55,620 nt of DNA from Gammaproteobacteria bacterium. Its GTDB lineage: Bacteria; Pseudomonadota; Gammaproteobacteria; Legionellales; Legionellaceae. Positions within the stretch are counted from its first letter, which is position 1. The number at the start of each line of letters is the position of its first letter. The position numbers and the translations under genes were made by a program. The notes below the pieces were generated by a model that saw only the letters and a program-made list of their open reading frames with translations, was not told where the DNA came from and searched no databases. Location of the stretch: positions 1 to 55,620 of the forward strand of contig JAPLRL010000040.1 in assembly GCA_026399205.1 (NCBI GenBank), read 5' to 3'. This document shows, in pieces, positions 9,266 through 17,213 of this stretch.

Positions 9266-9340
9266 TGGCTGGGGTGATAGGATTCGAACCTATGCATGCA
9301 GGGATCAAAACCCTGTGCCTTACCGCTTGGCGACACCCCA
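9266..9340 (-). tRNA. tRNA-Gln (UUG)
   Basis: A 75-base cloverleaf on the minus strand starts TGGGGTGTCGCCAAGCGG, with anticodon loop TTTTGAT (anticodon TTG) and T-arm GGTTCGAATCC. The acceptor stem pairs fully and CCA is encoded. It closely matches the gammaproteobacterial tRNA-Gln. Confidence 0.97.
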
Positions 9341-9444
9341 ATTAGGTACAGTCTAAGTAGGTCGTTTTTTCTCGTCTACTTGATGTTGCGTATTTTGAAA
9401 CGAAAGAACGGGTTTGTCAATCTAACTTTTGCGTCTTTTAACGT

Positions 9445-9523
9445 CATTGCGAGTGCAGCGAAGCAATCCAGGCCGGAGTTTTCTATTAGCACTGCTCTGG
9501 ATTGCTTCGCTGCGCCCGCAATG
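9445..9523. repeat. palindromic repeat element
   Basis: An imperfect inverted repeat of about 27-bp arms begins CATTGCGAGTGCAGCGAAGC and ends with its near-complement, with a short AT-rich centre. It lies between tRNA-Gln and the desaturase 3' end and could form a stable hairpin, perhaps acting as a terminator for the desaturase gene. I see no second copy in the window. Confidence 0.75.
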
Positions 9524-9531
9524 ATGGCATA

Positions 9532-10698
9532 TTACACATACTGTTTAATTTGAAATGAGAACTGTTCAAGCACCTCTAACCCTGATTTTTCAGCTTGTTT
9601 GCACCAGTTTTGTAAAGCGACAACGATGTCTTTTTGAGACTTTGCTGTTTTCATCCAAATGGCTTGTAAATTTTTTCCATATTGATACACCAGTTTTAAT
9701 TGTGCAAAACGCGACAGAACCTGTTGTAACTCTGCATTGGCAGGTGGAGAGAGGGCCCTGTCTGATCGAATCAGCAAGCGTTTAGCCGCGTTTAGTAATC
9801 GTTTTTCATTACGATTAAGCAAGCGGGTTTTTTCTATCCGTACGATGGGCACAATCACTTGGTGATAGTAATTTGCCATGACTTGTAAGCGATTCGCAAT
9901 CAGTGCTTTCACGGTTTCTAGATCAATATGGCGTTTCAGCACATTTTTCTTTAATTGAGGCGGAAGTTTTTTAACTTGAGCTAAACCCAAAAAAGACAAA
10001 CATTGAATATAAAACCAACCGATGTCAAATTCCCACCAACGCACAGAAAACTTAGCAGAAGAGGCGAAAGCATGATGGTTATTATGTAGCTCTTCTCCGC
10101 CTATCCAAATGCCCCAAGGCAGAATATTGCGTGAGACATCCTGGCTTTCAAAGTTACGGTATCCAAAATGATGGCCAATGCCATTAATCACCCCTGCGGC
10201 ATGAAAGGGAATCCATAGCATTTGGATCGCCCAAATGCTTAGCCCGGGAATGCCGAATAACACTAAGTTGACGATGAGCATTAAAGCAACGCCTAACTTA
10301 GCAAAACGCGCATAGACATTGCGCTCTATCCAATCGTTAGGGGTCTCATGCCCATATTTTTCGATCATGGCTTTATCTTTTGCACTGGCGCGATAAAGCT
10401 CGGCACCTTCCCACAAGACTTTGCGAATGCCAAAGAGTTTAGGACTGTGCGGATCGCCTTCTTCATCGGTATTGGCATGATGTTTACGGTGAATGGCCAC
10501 CCATTCTTTGGTCGTCATGCCCGTGCTTAGCCATAACCACAGGCGAAACACGTGGCTCACAAGAGGGTGTAAGCTTAACGATCGATGCGATTGGCAGCGG
10601 TGTAAATATAAGGTGACACACATGATGGTGAATTGGGTGAAGAGGAAAGTCACGCCTAACATTTCCCACCAAGATAAATTTAATACACCGTACAACAT
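9532..10698 (-). CDS. acyl-CoA/fatty-acid desaturase
   Basis: An integral-membrane di-iron desaturase, about 388 residues, that would introduce a double bond (probably delta-9) into acyl chains. The three His boxes are present: HRCQSH (33-38), HRKHH (70-74) and HNNHH (205-209), between hydrophobic spans. The C-terminal 120 residues form a helical extension longer than in short bacterial desaturases. I chose ATG 10698 because AGGTG lies 7 bases upstream; the in-frame ATG at 10743 has no ribosome site. It diverges from plsC, so both neighbours act in membrane lipid synthesis. Confidence 0.92.
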   Translation of the reverse strand: MLYGVLNLSWWEMLGVTFLFTQFTIMCVTLYLHRCQSHRSLSLHPLVSHVFRLWLWLSTGMTTKEWVAIHRKHHANTDEEGDPHSPKLFGIRKVLWEGAELYRASAKDKAMIEKYGHETPNDWIERNVYARFAKLGVALMLIVNLVLFGIPGLSIWAIQMLWIPFHAAGVINGIGHHFGYRNFESQDVSRNILPWGIWIGGEELHNNHHAFASSAKFSVRWWEFDIGWFYIQCLSFLGLAQVKKLPPQLKKNVLKRHIDLETVKALIANRLQVMANYYHQVIVPIVRIEKTRLLNRNEKRLLNAAKRLLIRSDRALSPPANAELQQVLSRFAQLKLVYQYGKNLQAIWMKTAKSQKDIVVALQNWCKQAEKSGLEVLEQFSFQIKQYV

Positions 10699-10732
10699 AG
10701 AGATCACCTGGACTAAAGAATAAAACTTGGCG

Positions 10733-10738
10733 TATAAT
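10733..10738 (+). promoter_or_regulatory. candidate -10 of plsC
   Basis: A TATAAT on the plus strand lies about 50 bases before the plsC start, in the divergent region between the desaturase and plsC genes. No good -35 is visible, so the call is tentative. Confidence 0.35.
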
Positions 10739-10788
10739 ACCATAATTTGTTCATGAGATCGACAACAAACGCTATAGGATGAACAACC

Positions 10789-11535
10789 ATGTCTTTTTTA
10801 AAACGCTTTACATTGTACCTAATCACTCTGTGGGTGATTATCCGCTCGTTTTATTACACCGCAATGGTCGGCATTCGCACAGCCTCTCGTGCTTATTTTG
10901 GAACCGTATCACGCCGCTGGGTAGACAACACGCTCCATGTCTGGACAGACAAGGTTTTAAAACTAGCCAATGTTCACTATAAAATCGTGAACCCACATGC
11001 TGTGTCTCCGCCCTTTAAGCGGCCGATTATTCTGATGTGTAATCACAGTAGTATGTATGATATTCCCTTGAGTTTTCTTGTTTTTCCAAGCGTATCGCTG
11101 CGTATGCTTGCTAAAAAAGAATTGTTTAGTGTCCCGACTATGGGAATGGGCATGCGCGCCTCTGAATTTCCCGGGATTGATAGACATAATCGACAACAAG
11201 CGATTAAAGATTTACAGCAAGTTAAAGGCCTCTTGGAATCTGGCATTGTGCTCTGGATTGCCCCAGAAGGGACGCGGACTAAAGATGGTAAATTAGGCGT
11301 GTTTAAAAAAGGAGGGTTTATCACCGCAATCGAAACCCAAGCACTGATTATTCCCATGGGTATTCGCGGTGCACATGCGATTTTACCCGCAGGGACCTTC
11401 CAGCTTCAGTTGAATCAAAACGTCGAGATTCATATAGGTGAACCGGTTGATGCGGCTGATTATACGGTGAGTGAACGGGATAAATTGGTTAAGGTGGTGC
11501 GAGATAAGATGTTGGCGTTGGTGGGAGAGGTGTAG
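10789..11535 (+). CDS. plsC: 1-acyl-sn-glycerol-3-phosphate acyltransferase
   Basis: PlsC converts lysophosphatidic acid to phosphatidic acid at the inner membrane. The 248-residue protein has an N-terminal hydrophobic helix, the catalytic NHSSMYD box (H86 and D91), the FPGIDR segment and the PEGTR substrate motif (159-163). AGGA lies 9 bases before the ATG. Divergent from the fatty-acid desaturase, which suggests related control of membrane composition. Confidence 0.93.
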   Translation: MSFLKRFTLYLITLWVIIRSFYYTAMVGIRTASRAYFGTVSRRWVDNTLHVWTDKVLKLANVHYKIVNPHAVSPPFKRPIILMCNHSSMYDIPLSFLVFPSVSLRMLAKKELFSVPTMGMGMRASEFPGIDRHNRQQAIKDLQQVKGLLESGIVLWIAPEGTRTKDGKLGVFKKGGFITAIETQALIIPMGIRGAHAILPAGTFQLQLNQNVEIHIGEPVDAADYTVSERDKLVKVVRDKMLALVGEV

Positions 11536-11661
11536 TTTAAGGATCTGAGTTGTATGAGCGATGCGATTATGATTTAAGCGTGATAGAATATGTTTTTTTT
11601 TGTATTGTTACAGCTGTAATGATTGACTGGCTAGGTCATCTTAAGGCTTTATGGAAATTGA

Positions 11662-12135
11662 ATGATGTTTAAAATGTTTGATAATAAACCCGCTACGGTG
11701 ACTAACTATTGTTACTCAGATGACAGGCAACATGATGTTTATGTTGAAACCAACAAGGAAACGAAAAGTTTTAAAGCGGTTGTCATTGACGTACCATCTT
11801 TTTCTATGCCCGAAAACGTTAAGGACGCTAGTATACAGGTTAACTATACAGATACTCAGAAACACGATAGAAACGGTGTGCCAATTAAAAAACTTGAGAT
11901 TAGTCTCATCTGTTCAAACGATGTAACCATCGCACAGAGGCAAGTAAGTTCATTCAGTGTGTTATTAAGGCATTTGAATGAGATACGGCATCTAACCAAT
12001 TTAAATTTAGACAGAACTTATTTCTTGAATGAGGCCTTAGTCACCTTCTCGAGAGTGATCACTGGAGAAGCCGTTCTGTCACCCAAAAAAGATGGCGCCT
12101 CCGACGTGCGTGGGGGAGCGAATCTCGCATTTTGA
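11662..12135 (+). CDS. hypothetical protein
   Basis: A 157-residue soluble protein that I cannot assign. The first half looks beta-rich, then a helical segment (LRHLNEIRHLTNLNLDR) follows, and the C-terminus is Gly/Asp-rich and probably disordered. It stands alone between plsC and the convergent coaD, with 126 bp of upstream sequence. It could be a small secreted-effector-type or lineage-specific protein; there is no direct evidence for either. Confidence 0.6.
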   Translation: MMFKMFDNKPATVTNYCYSDDRQHDVYVETNKETKSFKAVVIDVPSFSMPENVKDASIQVNYTDTQKHDRNGVPIKKLEISLICSNDVTIAQRQVSSFSVLLRHLNEIRHLTNLNLDRTYFLNEALVTFSRVITGEAVLSPKKDGASDVRGGANLAF

Positions 12136-12221
12136 AGGAACTTGCCTAACACAAAAAATATCTTACTCCGGGTCCACTACCTTCTCGTTTAATTTTTCCA
12201 GACTCTAGTGCTTCAGCACTC

Positions 12222-12710
12222 TTAACCTTTGGTTTTATCAATAAGAAATATCTTAGCGACCGCATCAGGCACAAATGCAGCAATATCCCCGTCTAACCGT
12301 GCAATTTCTCGCACCATGGATGCACTCATAAATAAATGTTCAGGCGTAGGGACCAAAAACAAGGTCTCGATGCCTGCGCGTAAGGTTTGATTCACCTGCG
12401 CCATTTGAAACTCATAATTAAAATCTTTTTCATTGCGAACACCGCGAATGATGGCGCATGCGGATTCTGTATCGTAAAAATCGATCAAAAATCCAGAAAA
12501 GCCCTTGACGCTCACACCGTTTAACCCTTGTAGCGATGCGTTGACCAGTTCGATGCGTTTTTCAAATGAAAAAAAGGGGTGTTTACCACTGGTGTCTTGA
12601 GCGACCCCCACGACCACTTCGTCGAAGAGTTGGCGTGCTCGGGTAATGAGGTTAAGGTGCCCATTAGTGATGGGATCAAACGTTCCGGGAAAGATGGCTT
12701 TTCGTGTCAT
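12222..12710 (-). CDS. coaD: phosphopantetheine adenylyltransferase
   Basis: CoaD transfers AMP to 4'-phosphopantetheine, the penultimate step of coenzyme A synthesis. The 162-residue protein shows the nucleotidyltransferase signature FPGTFDPITNGH at the N-terminus, IRGVRNEKDFNYE in the middle, and SMVREIARLDGD near the end. The ATG at 12710 (MTRKAIFPG) matches the family start; the frame extends 19 codons upstream without homology. Divergent from lolB. Confidence 0.97.
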   Translation of the reverse strand: MTRKAIFPGTFDPITNGHLNLITRARQLFDEVVVGVAQDTSGKHPFFSFEKRIELVNASLQGLNGVSVKGFSGFLIDFYDTESACAIIRGVRNEKDFNYEFQMAQVNQTLRAGIETLFLVPTPEHLFMSASMVREIARLDGDIAAFVPDAVAKIFLIDKTKG

Positions 12711-12781
12711 GGTGTGAGAAGTGTTGAAAAAAGAAAAAGTGTATCGTATCGTAGGACTAAACACCACTTTTGGTAGCGTCT

Positions 12782-13567
12782 ATGAAATTATGTGATAAAA
12801 ACGTAGGGTGGACAAAGGAGCCCCATGATGAACTTGCAGAATACTGCGTTCTTTCGGGCGACGTGCCCACCATTGCTCGGGGTCGTTCGAGCACCTCAGG
12901 CGGTTCGAGCCACCGGTGGACACGTCGCCTAAAAGGTTTCAGCTCGCCTGGTCGTTCAGCTTTAGGCTCCTTTGTCCACCCTACGGTCTTCGGCGTGCTG
13001 TGGCTGCTAGCTGGTTGTGCGCAACATACCCCTAATGTTTCCGTTCTCTCATCAAACCCTTCAGAGCCTGCGCCATCTGTTGTACATAAGGCTCAGTCCG
13101 TCACCTCATGGGAAATCAAAGGTCTCATCGGCGCTAAAACACCTAAAAAAGCTTGGTCGGCTAATTTGGTATGGACACAACAAGGACCGAGTCATTATCA
13201 ACTTCGTTTATTTGGTCCAATGGGCGGCGGCACTGTTCTTGTTGAAGGGGCGAATGGCGTGGTGATGTATCAAGACGAGCATAAACGTATTCAAGGTAAA
13301 CAGGCCCGTCAATTATTAAGAGAGCAAACGGGTGTTGATTTACCTGTAGAGTCGCTTTATTACTGGGTCAGAGGGTTACCTGCACCTGGGAAGCCTGATG
13401 AGGCTGTGTATGATGCTAATCATCAGCTGCTGTTGTTAAAACAAGCGGGCTACCTGATTGATTATTCACAATATCAGGTGGTGAATGGCTATGTGTTGCC
13501 TGCTAAGATGAAAATTCAAGGTAAGGGATTGGTCGTGAAGTTGGTGATTAAGGGGTGGCGTTTGTGA
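12782..13567 (+). CDS. lolB: outer-membrane lipoprotein receptor LolB with N-terminal palindromic insertion
   Basis: LolB accepts lipoproteins from LolA at the inner face of the outer membrane. The mature part is standard: lipobox LLAGC, then WEIKGLIGAKTPKKAWSANL, LRLFGPMGGG, PVESLYYWVRGLPAPG and a final VIKGWRL. The N-terminal region is abnormal: the first seven residues (MKLCDKN) are separated from the hydrophobic core VFGVLWLLAGC by a 61-codon in-frame insertion that is a palindromic repeat (12803-12985). Without it the protein would have an ordinary short lipoprotein signal. Export may be impaired or may use an internal start. TTG 12770 is an alternative start. Confidence 0.88.
   Translation: MKLCDKNVGWTKEPHDELAEYCVLSGDVPTIARGRSSTSGGSSHRWTRRLKGFSSPGRSALGSFVHPTVFGVLWLLAGCAQHTPNVSVLSSNPSEPAPSVVHKAQSVTSWEIKGLIGAKTPKKAWSANLVWTQQGPSHYQLRLFGPMGGGTVLVEGANGVVMYQDEHKRIQGKQARQLLREQTGVDLPVESLYYWVRGLPAPGKPDEAVYDANHQLLLLKQAGYLIDYSQYQVVNGYVLPAKMKIQGKGLVVKLVIKGWRL
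12802..12985. repeat. 184-bp palindromic element inside lolB
   Basis: Perfect 21-bp inverted repeats (12802-12822 and 12965-12985, beginning CGTAGGGTGGACAAAGGAGC) bound a GC-rich segment. That segment contains a second nested inverted repeat: GGCGACGTGCCCACC matches the complement of GGTGGACACGTCGCC with one mismatch. Removing 12803-12985 (183 bp) restores an in-frame MKLCDKNVFGVLWLLAGC signal, so the element inserted within a coding sequence without a frameshift. This resembles Rickettsia palindromic elements in behaviour, though not recognisably in sequence. Confidence 0.85.
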
Positions 13568-13612
13568 TTGTTTGAGATAGGGTAACCGCATCCTATGCTT
13601 AAATAACAGCCA

Positions 13613-13688
13613 AAACATCCGAGCCGCGACCGTTAGGGAGTGGAAGTTTTAAAATTTCCACTCCCTAACGGTCGCGGCTCGGATGTTT
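13613..13688. repeat. ATCCGAGCCGCGACCG palindrome, copy 1
   Basis: A 76-bp palindrome with 38-bp arms and one mismatch, between the convergent ends of lolB and gcvPB. It belongs to the same family as 18387-18473 and 48939-49012. As RNA it forms a long hairpin from either strand and could serve as a shared terminator. Confidence 0.92.
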
Positions 13689-13714
13689 CGGACGTTGTTT
13701 GACGCGCCCTTTTC

Positions 13715-15169
13715 CTACATTTTTTCAAAATAGTTTAAATCTAACTCTCTTGCCGCTTTTACATCATCTAAGCGCTGTACCGGAAGATGAATGGGGGCGG
13801 CACGTACTTTATCTGGGTCATGCAATATTTCTTCGCGAATGGTGTGCATGGCGTCGATAAAGGCGTCTAGGGTTTGTTTCGATTCGGTTTCGGTGGGTTC
13901 TATCAGTAAACACTCAGGAATCAGCAGTGGAAAATAAGTGGTCGGGGCATGAAAACCAGCATCGAGTAAGCGTTTGGCTAAATCCATCGCGCTGACGCCG
14001 TGTGTTTTCTTTTCTTCCAGTAGCGTTAAGACAAATTCGTGGGTTGCGCGGCGTTGTGGAAATGCGGCGTGGTAACCTATTTTTTGTAGTTGGGTGAATA
14101 AATAATTCGCGTTTAACGTTGCGTAATTGGCAACACGTAATAACCCTGCGCGACCTAAAATCAGGATATAAAAATATGCCCTCAGTAAAATGCCGGCATT
14201 GCCTAAAAAACATGATAAGCGACCAATAGAATGGGGTAAATCATCGCGGGTGGCGAGGCGATAAAGATGTTCAGGGGTTTGCATGACAAAGGGGAGAGGT
14301 AAAAAAGGCAGGAGTCGCTCGTTGACTGCAACGGGGCCTGAGCCTGGTCCACCGCCGCCATGCGGGGTTGCGAAGGTTTTGTGTAAATTAAGATGCATGA
14401 CATCAAAACCCATTTCACCGGGTTTGACGCGACCTAAAATGGCATTTAAATTGGCGCCATCGTAATAAAGTAAGCCGCCAGCTTGGTGCACAATCTCGGC
14501 GATGTCTTTGACTTGACGGGTAAAGAGACCTAAGGTCGAGGGGTTTGTTAGCATGATGCCGGCCGTATTGGGGCCGACTTTTTGGCGTAATTCATCGAGG
14601 CAAATTTCGCCATCTTTCCCGGTTTTTAATTCAATCACTGTGTAGCCGCACATGGCAGCAGAGGCGGGGTTTGTCCCGTGGGCTGCATCGGGGATTAGCA
14701 TTTCTTTGCGGTGATGATCGCCGCGTTGCTGATGGTAAGCCTTGATCATGGCAACCCCTGCAAACTCCCCTTGAGAACCGGCCATAGGCGATAAGCTCAC
14801 GCCCTTCATGCCCGTGATTTCAGCAATGAACCCTTGCAGTTGATAGAGACATTCTAAAAAGCCTTGGCTGTACAGTGCAGGTGTTAACGGATGGCGATTT
14901 AAAAAACCAGGCAAAGAGGCCGCACGATGCACTCCGCGTGGATTATATTTCATGGTGCATGAACCCAGTGGGTAAAAATGGGTATCAATTGAAAAATTCT
15001 TTTGGGATAGCCTCGTATAATGACGAACCACTTGGAGCTCAGAACAAGCGGGCAGTTTAGGCGGCGTTTTTCGAATAAATTGTTCAGGGATTTCATGAGT
15101 TGTATCGGTTAACTGTGGCAATTGCGCTAAGTTGACGCGAGAGGGGTGCGAGAGTTCAAAAATCAACAT
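13715..15169 (-). CDS. gcvPB: glycine dehydrogenase (decarboxylating) subunit 2
   Basis: The C-terminal-type subunit of the split P-protein, which with subunit 1 decarboxylates glycine and passes aminomethyl to the GcvH lipoyl arm. The 484-residue protein carries the PLP lysine in LHKTFATPHGGGGPG (K264), plus GSQGEFAG and DAAHGTNPAS upstream. It is the last gene of the operon; its start overlaps the preceding YCII gene by 7 bp. The split P-protein is typical of Legionellales and many other bacteria. Confidence 0.96.
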   Translation of the reverse strand: MLIFELSHPSRVNLAQLPQLTDTTHEIPEQFIRKTPPKLPACSELQVVRHYTRLSQKNFSIDTHFYPLGSCTMKYNPRGVHRAASLPGFLNRHPLTPALYSQGFLECLYQLQGFIAEITGMKGVSLSPMAGSQGEFAGVAMIKAYHQQRGDHHRKEMLIPDAAHGTNPASAAMCGYTVIELKTGKDGEICLDELRQKVGPNTAGIMLTNPSTLGLFTRQVKDIAEIVHQAGGLLYYDGANLNAILGRVKPGEMGFDVMHLNLHKTFATPHGGGGPGSGPVAVNERLLPFLPLPFVMQTPEHLYRLATRDDLPHSIGRLSCFLGNAGILLRAYFYILILGRAGLLRVANYATLNANYLFTQLQKIGYHAAFPQRRATHEFVLTLLEEKKTHGVSAMDLAKRLLDAGFHAPTTYFPLLIPECLLIEPTETESKQTLDAFIDAMHTIREEILHDPDKVRAAPIHLPVQRLDDVKAARELDLNYFEKM

Positions 15170-15471
15170 AGTTTACCTTCCGTTTGTTGAATGAGTTCGG
15201 CCAGAGCTGCGCAATGTTTGATGGGGGTGAATTCGGTGACTTGGTAAGTTGCAATGCTTGCCAGAGAAAACGGATCGTTACGCATGAAGTCATCGAGTTG
15301 TTTACGCGCCATTTTAACTGTGATGATGATGCCGCCCGTTCGGGGTGTTGCAGGGCCTGATGCCACCAATAAGCCTTGTTTATAATAATAATCTAAATAC
15401 TCACGGTGGGCTTGTAAGTATTTGTCTACTTCGCTTAAAGCGGCCTGATACGTTAAATGGAGGATGTACAT
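15163..15471 (-). CDS. YCII-related domain protein within the gcv operon
   Basis: A 102-residue protein of the YciI family, recognisable from the HREYLDYYYKQGLLVASGP segment with the conserved histidine (H22) and the ferredoxin-like alternation of strands and helices. YCII proteins are small, putatively enzymatic and poorly characterised. It overlaps gcvPA by 19 bp and gcvPB by 7 bp, so it is translationally embedded between the two P-protein subunits and probably made in step with them. A role in glycine cleavage is inferred only from this position. Confidence 0.85.
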   Translation of the reverse strand: MYILHLTYQAALSEVDKYLQAHREYLDYYYKQGLLVASGPATPRTGGIIITVKMARKQLDDFMRNDPFSLASIATYQVTEFTPIKHCAALAELIQQTEGKLC

Positions 15472-16835
15472 GTTTCACCTTTCATGAGAATGGTTTCTAG
15501 GGTTGCTGCATAGTGTTTAATTTCGTTATCCGTACGCAGTTCAGTTGCACAAACCAGCAAGGATTCGCCAAGCTCCGGATAATGCTCTTTGAGGGGGTAG
15601 CCGCCCAAAATATTTTTCTGTTGAAGTTCATGTAAGAGCGGCTCAAGAGGGTGGTCGAACGTGATGACGCTTTCATGAAAAAACGGTGAGGCAAAGCGTG
15701 AGGTGACGCCTGGTAAGCGAGTGAGTGCATCACGTAATTTTAAGGTCTGTTGGTGGCTACATAAGCCGACATCATGCAGCCCTCGTGCACCAGTGAGACT
15801 CATGTAAATGGTCGCTGCAGTGACCAATAAGCCTTGATTGGTGCAAATATTTGAGGTGGCTTTGGCTCGCCGAATATGTTGTTCACGCGCTTGCAAGGTG
15901 AGTGCGAAACCGGGCTTTCCTTGTTTATCGATCGTGCGTCCGACAATACGCCCGGGTAATTGCCGGACATGTTCCATTTTAGCGCTGATAAAACCAAAAT
16001 AAGGCCCGCCGGATGCCAAGGGGACGCCCAGGGGCTGGCCCTCTCCACAGACAATATCAACGCCGCCTTTACCCCCCCATACACCAGGTGGTGTCAAGAA
16101 GGCGAGTGAGGTCGGGTTTACACAAGCAATGGTGAGCATGCCCTGTTTTTGTGCCCAGCTGGTGAGGTGGTAAACCTGTTCGAGACAGCCAAAAAAATTA
16201 GGTTGTTGAATCACCAATGCGCATGCATCCAGTTCGGCATATTGCTCTAAGCAAGCGGGATCAATAATGCCGCGCTCCATGTCAAACGGGATTTCAATCA
16301 GCTCAATGTGTTGATGCTGGGTGATGGTTTTGACGGTCTCTCGATAAAAAGGATGAACCGTGGTGGGCATGAGAATGCGAATGGGGCTTTTTTTTTGCAG
16401 TCGGGCGCTCATGAGCACCGCTTCAGCCAACGCACTGGCGCCATCATATAACGAGGCATTCGCGACTTGCATGCCGGTGAGTTCGGCTATCATGGTTTGA
16501 AATTCATACAGCAATTGCAGGGTGCCTTGGCTGGCTTCAGCTTGATAAGGCGTATACGAGGTCATAAATTCGCCTCTGGAGGCAATATCCCAAACGGCGG
16601 CTGGAATGAAATGCTCGTAACTTCCCGCACCAATAAAACACGTGCTGGTTTTGTTTTTTGTCGCAAATCGCTGGGCCGTTTTCATGAGCGTCATTTCATT
16701 CATGCCTTCGGGAATATGCAAGGCTTCACTTCTTAATTCCATGGGAATTTCATCAAAGAGTGAGTCGATGCTGTTGACGCCAATGGCCTCTAGCATAAGT
16801 TGGGTTTCATCTTCGGTGTGTGGAATATAAGGCAT
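15453..16835 (-). CDS. gcvPA: glycine dehydrogenase (decarboxylating) subunit 1
   Basis: The N-terminal-type subunit of the split P-protein, 460 residues. It opens with the typical MPYIPHTEDETQLMLEAIGV and contains FIGAGSYEHFIPAAV, MTSYTPYQAEASQGTLQLL and GGPYFGFISAK, all conserved in this family. It acts with the product of gcvPB; the PLP lysine is on the other subunit. Only 3 bp separate it from gcvH upstream, and it overlaps the YCII gene downstream by 19 bp. Confidence 0.96.
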   Translation of the reverse strand: MPYIPHTEDETQLMLEAIGVNSIDSLFDEIPMELRSEALHIPEGMNEMTLMKTAQRFATKNKTSTCFIGAGSYEHFIPAAVWDIASRGEFMTSYTPYQAEASQGTLQLLYEFQTMIAELTGMQVANASLYDGASALAEAVLMSARLQKKSPIRILMPTTVHPFYRETVKTITQHQHIELIEIPFDMERGIIDPACLEQYAELDACALVIQQPNFFGCLEQVYHLTSWAQKQGMLTIACVNPTSLAFLTPPGVWGGKGGVDIVCGEGQPLGVPLASGGPYFGFISAKMEHVRQLPGRIVGRTIDKQGKPGFALTLQAREQHIRRAKATSNICTNQGLLVTAATIYMSLTGARGLHDVGLCSHQQTLKLRDALTRLPGVTSRFASPFFHESVITFDHPLEPLLHELQQKNILGGYPLKEHYPELGESLLVCATELRTDNEIKHYAATLETILMKGETCTSSI

Positions 16836-16838
16836 GGT

Positions 16839-17213
16839 TTAATGCTCCACGATGCTTTGTTGATAGGCGTTGTCACTGAGCAGGGTGTTGAATTCATTAG
16901 GATCTGCCGGCGTGAGTTTAATGAGCCAGCCCGCACCAAATGGATCGGTATTAATAATATCTGGGCTTTTTTGCACAAGGGTATTCACCTCGGTGATTGT
17001 CCCGCTGATGGGGGCATAAACATCTGAAGCGGCTTTAACAGATTCGACAACTGCAATGCTGTCGCCTGCTTGCACAACCGTGCCTGCTTGTGGGAGCTCA
17101 ACATAGACCATGTCGCCTAACAGCTCTTGAGCATGGGCTGTGATGCCGATGGTGCATTCTTGCGGGTGGTCCTGTTTAATCCACTCATGTGTTTTGGTAA
17201 ATTTGACGTTCAT
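16839..17213 (-). CDS. gcvH: glycine cleavage system H protein
   Basis: The lipoyl carrier protein that shuttles the aminomethyl group between the P, T and L proteins. At 124 residues it has normal length, and the lipoylation site is visible in VVESVKAASDVYAP (K60). The N-terminus KFTKTHEWIK is typical. Its start overlaps the gcvT stop by 4 bp and gcvPA follows 3 bp later. The L protein gene is not in the window. Confidence 0.97.
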   Translation of the reverse strand: MNVKFTKTHEWIKQDHPQECTIGITAHAQELLGDMVYVELPQAGTVVQAGDSIAVVESVKAASDVYAPISGTITEVNTLVQKSPDIINTDPFGAGWLIKLTPADPNEFNTLLSDNAYQQSIVEH

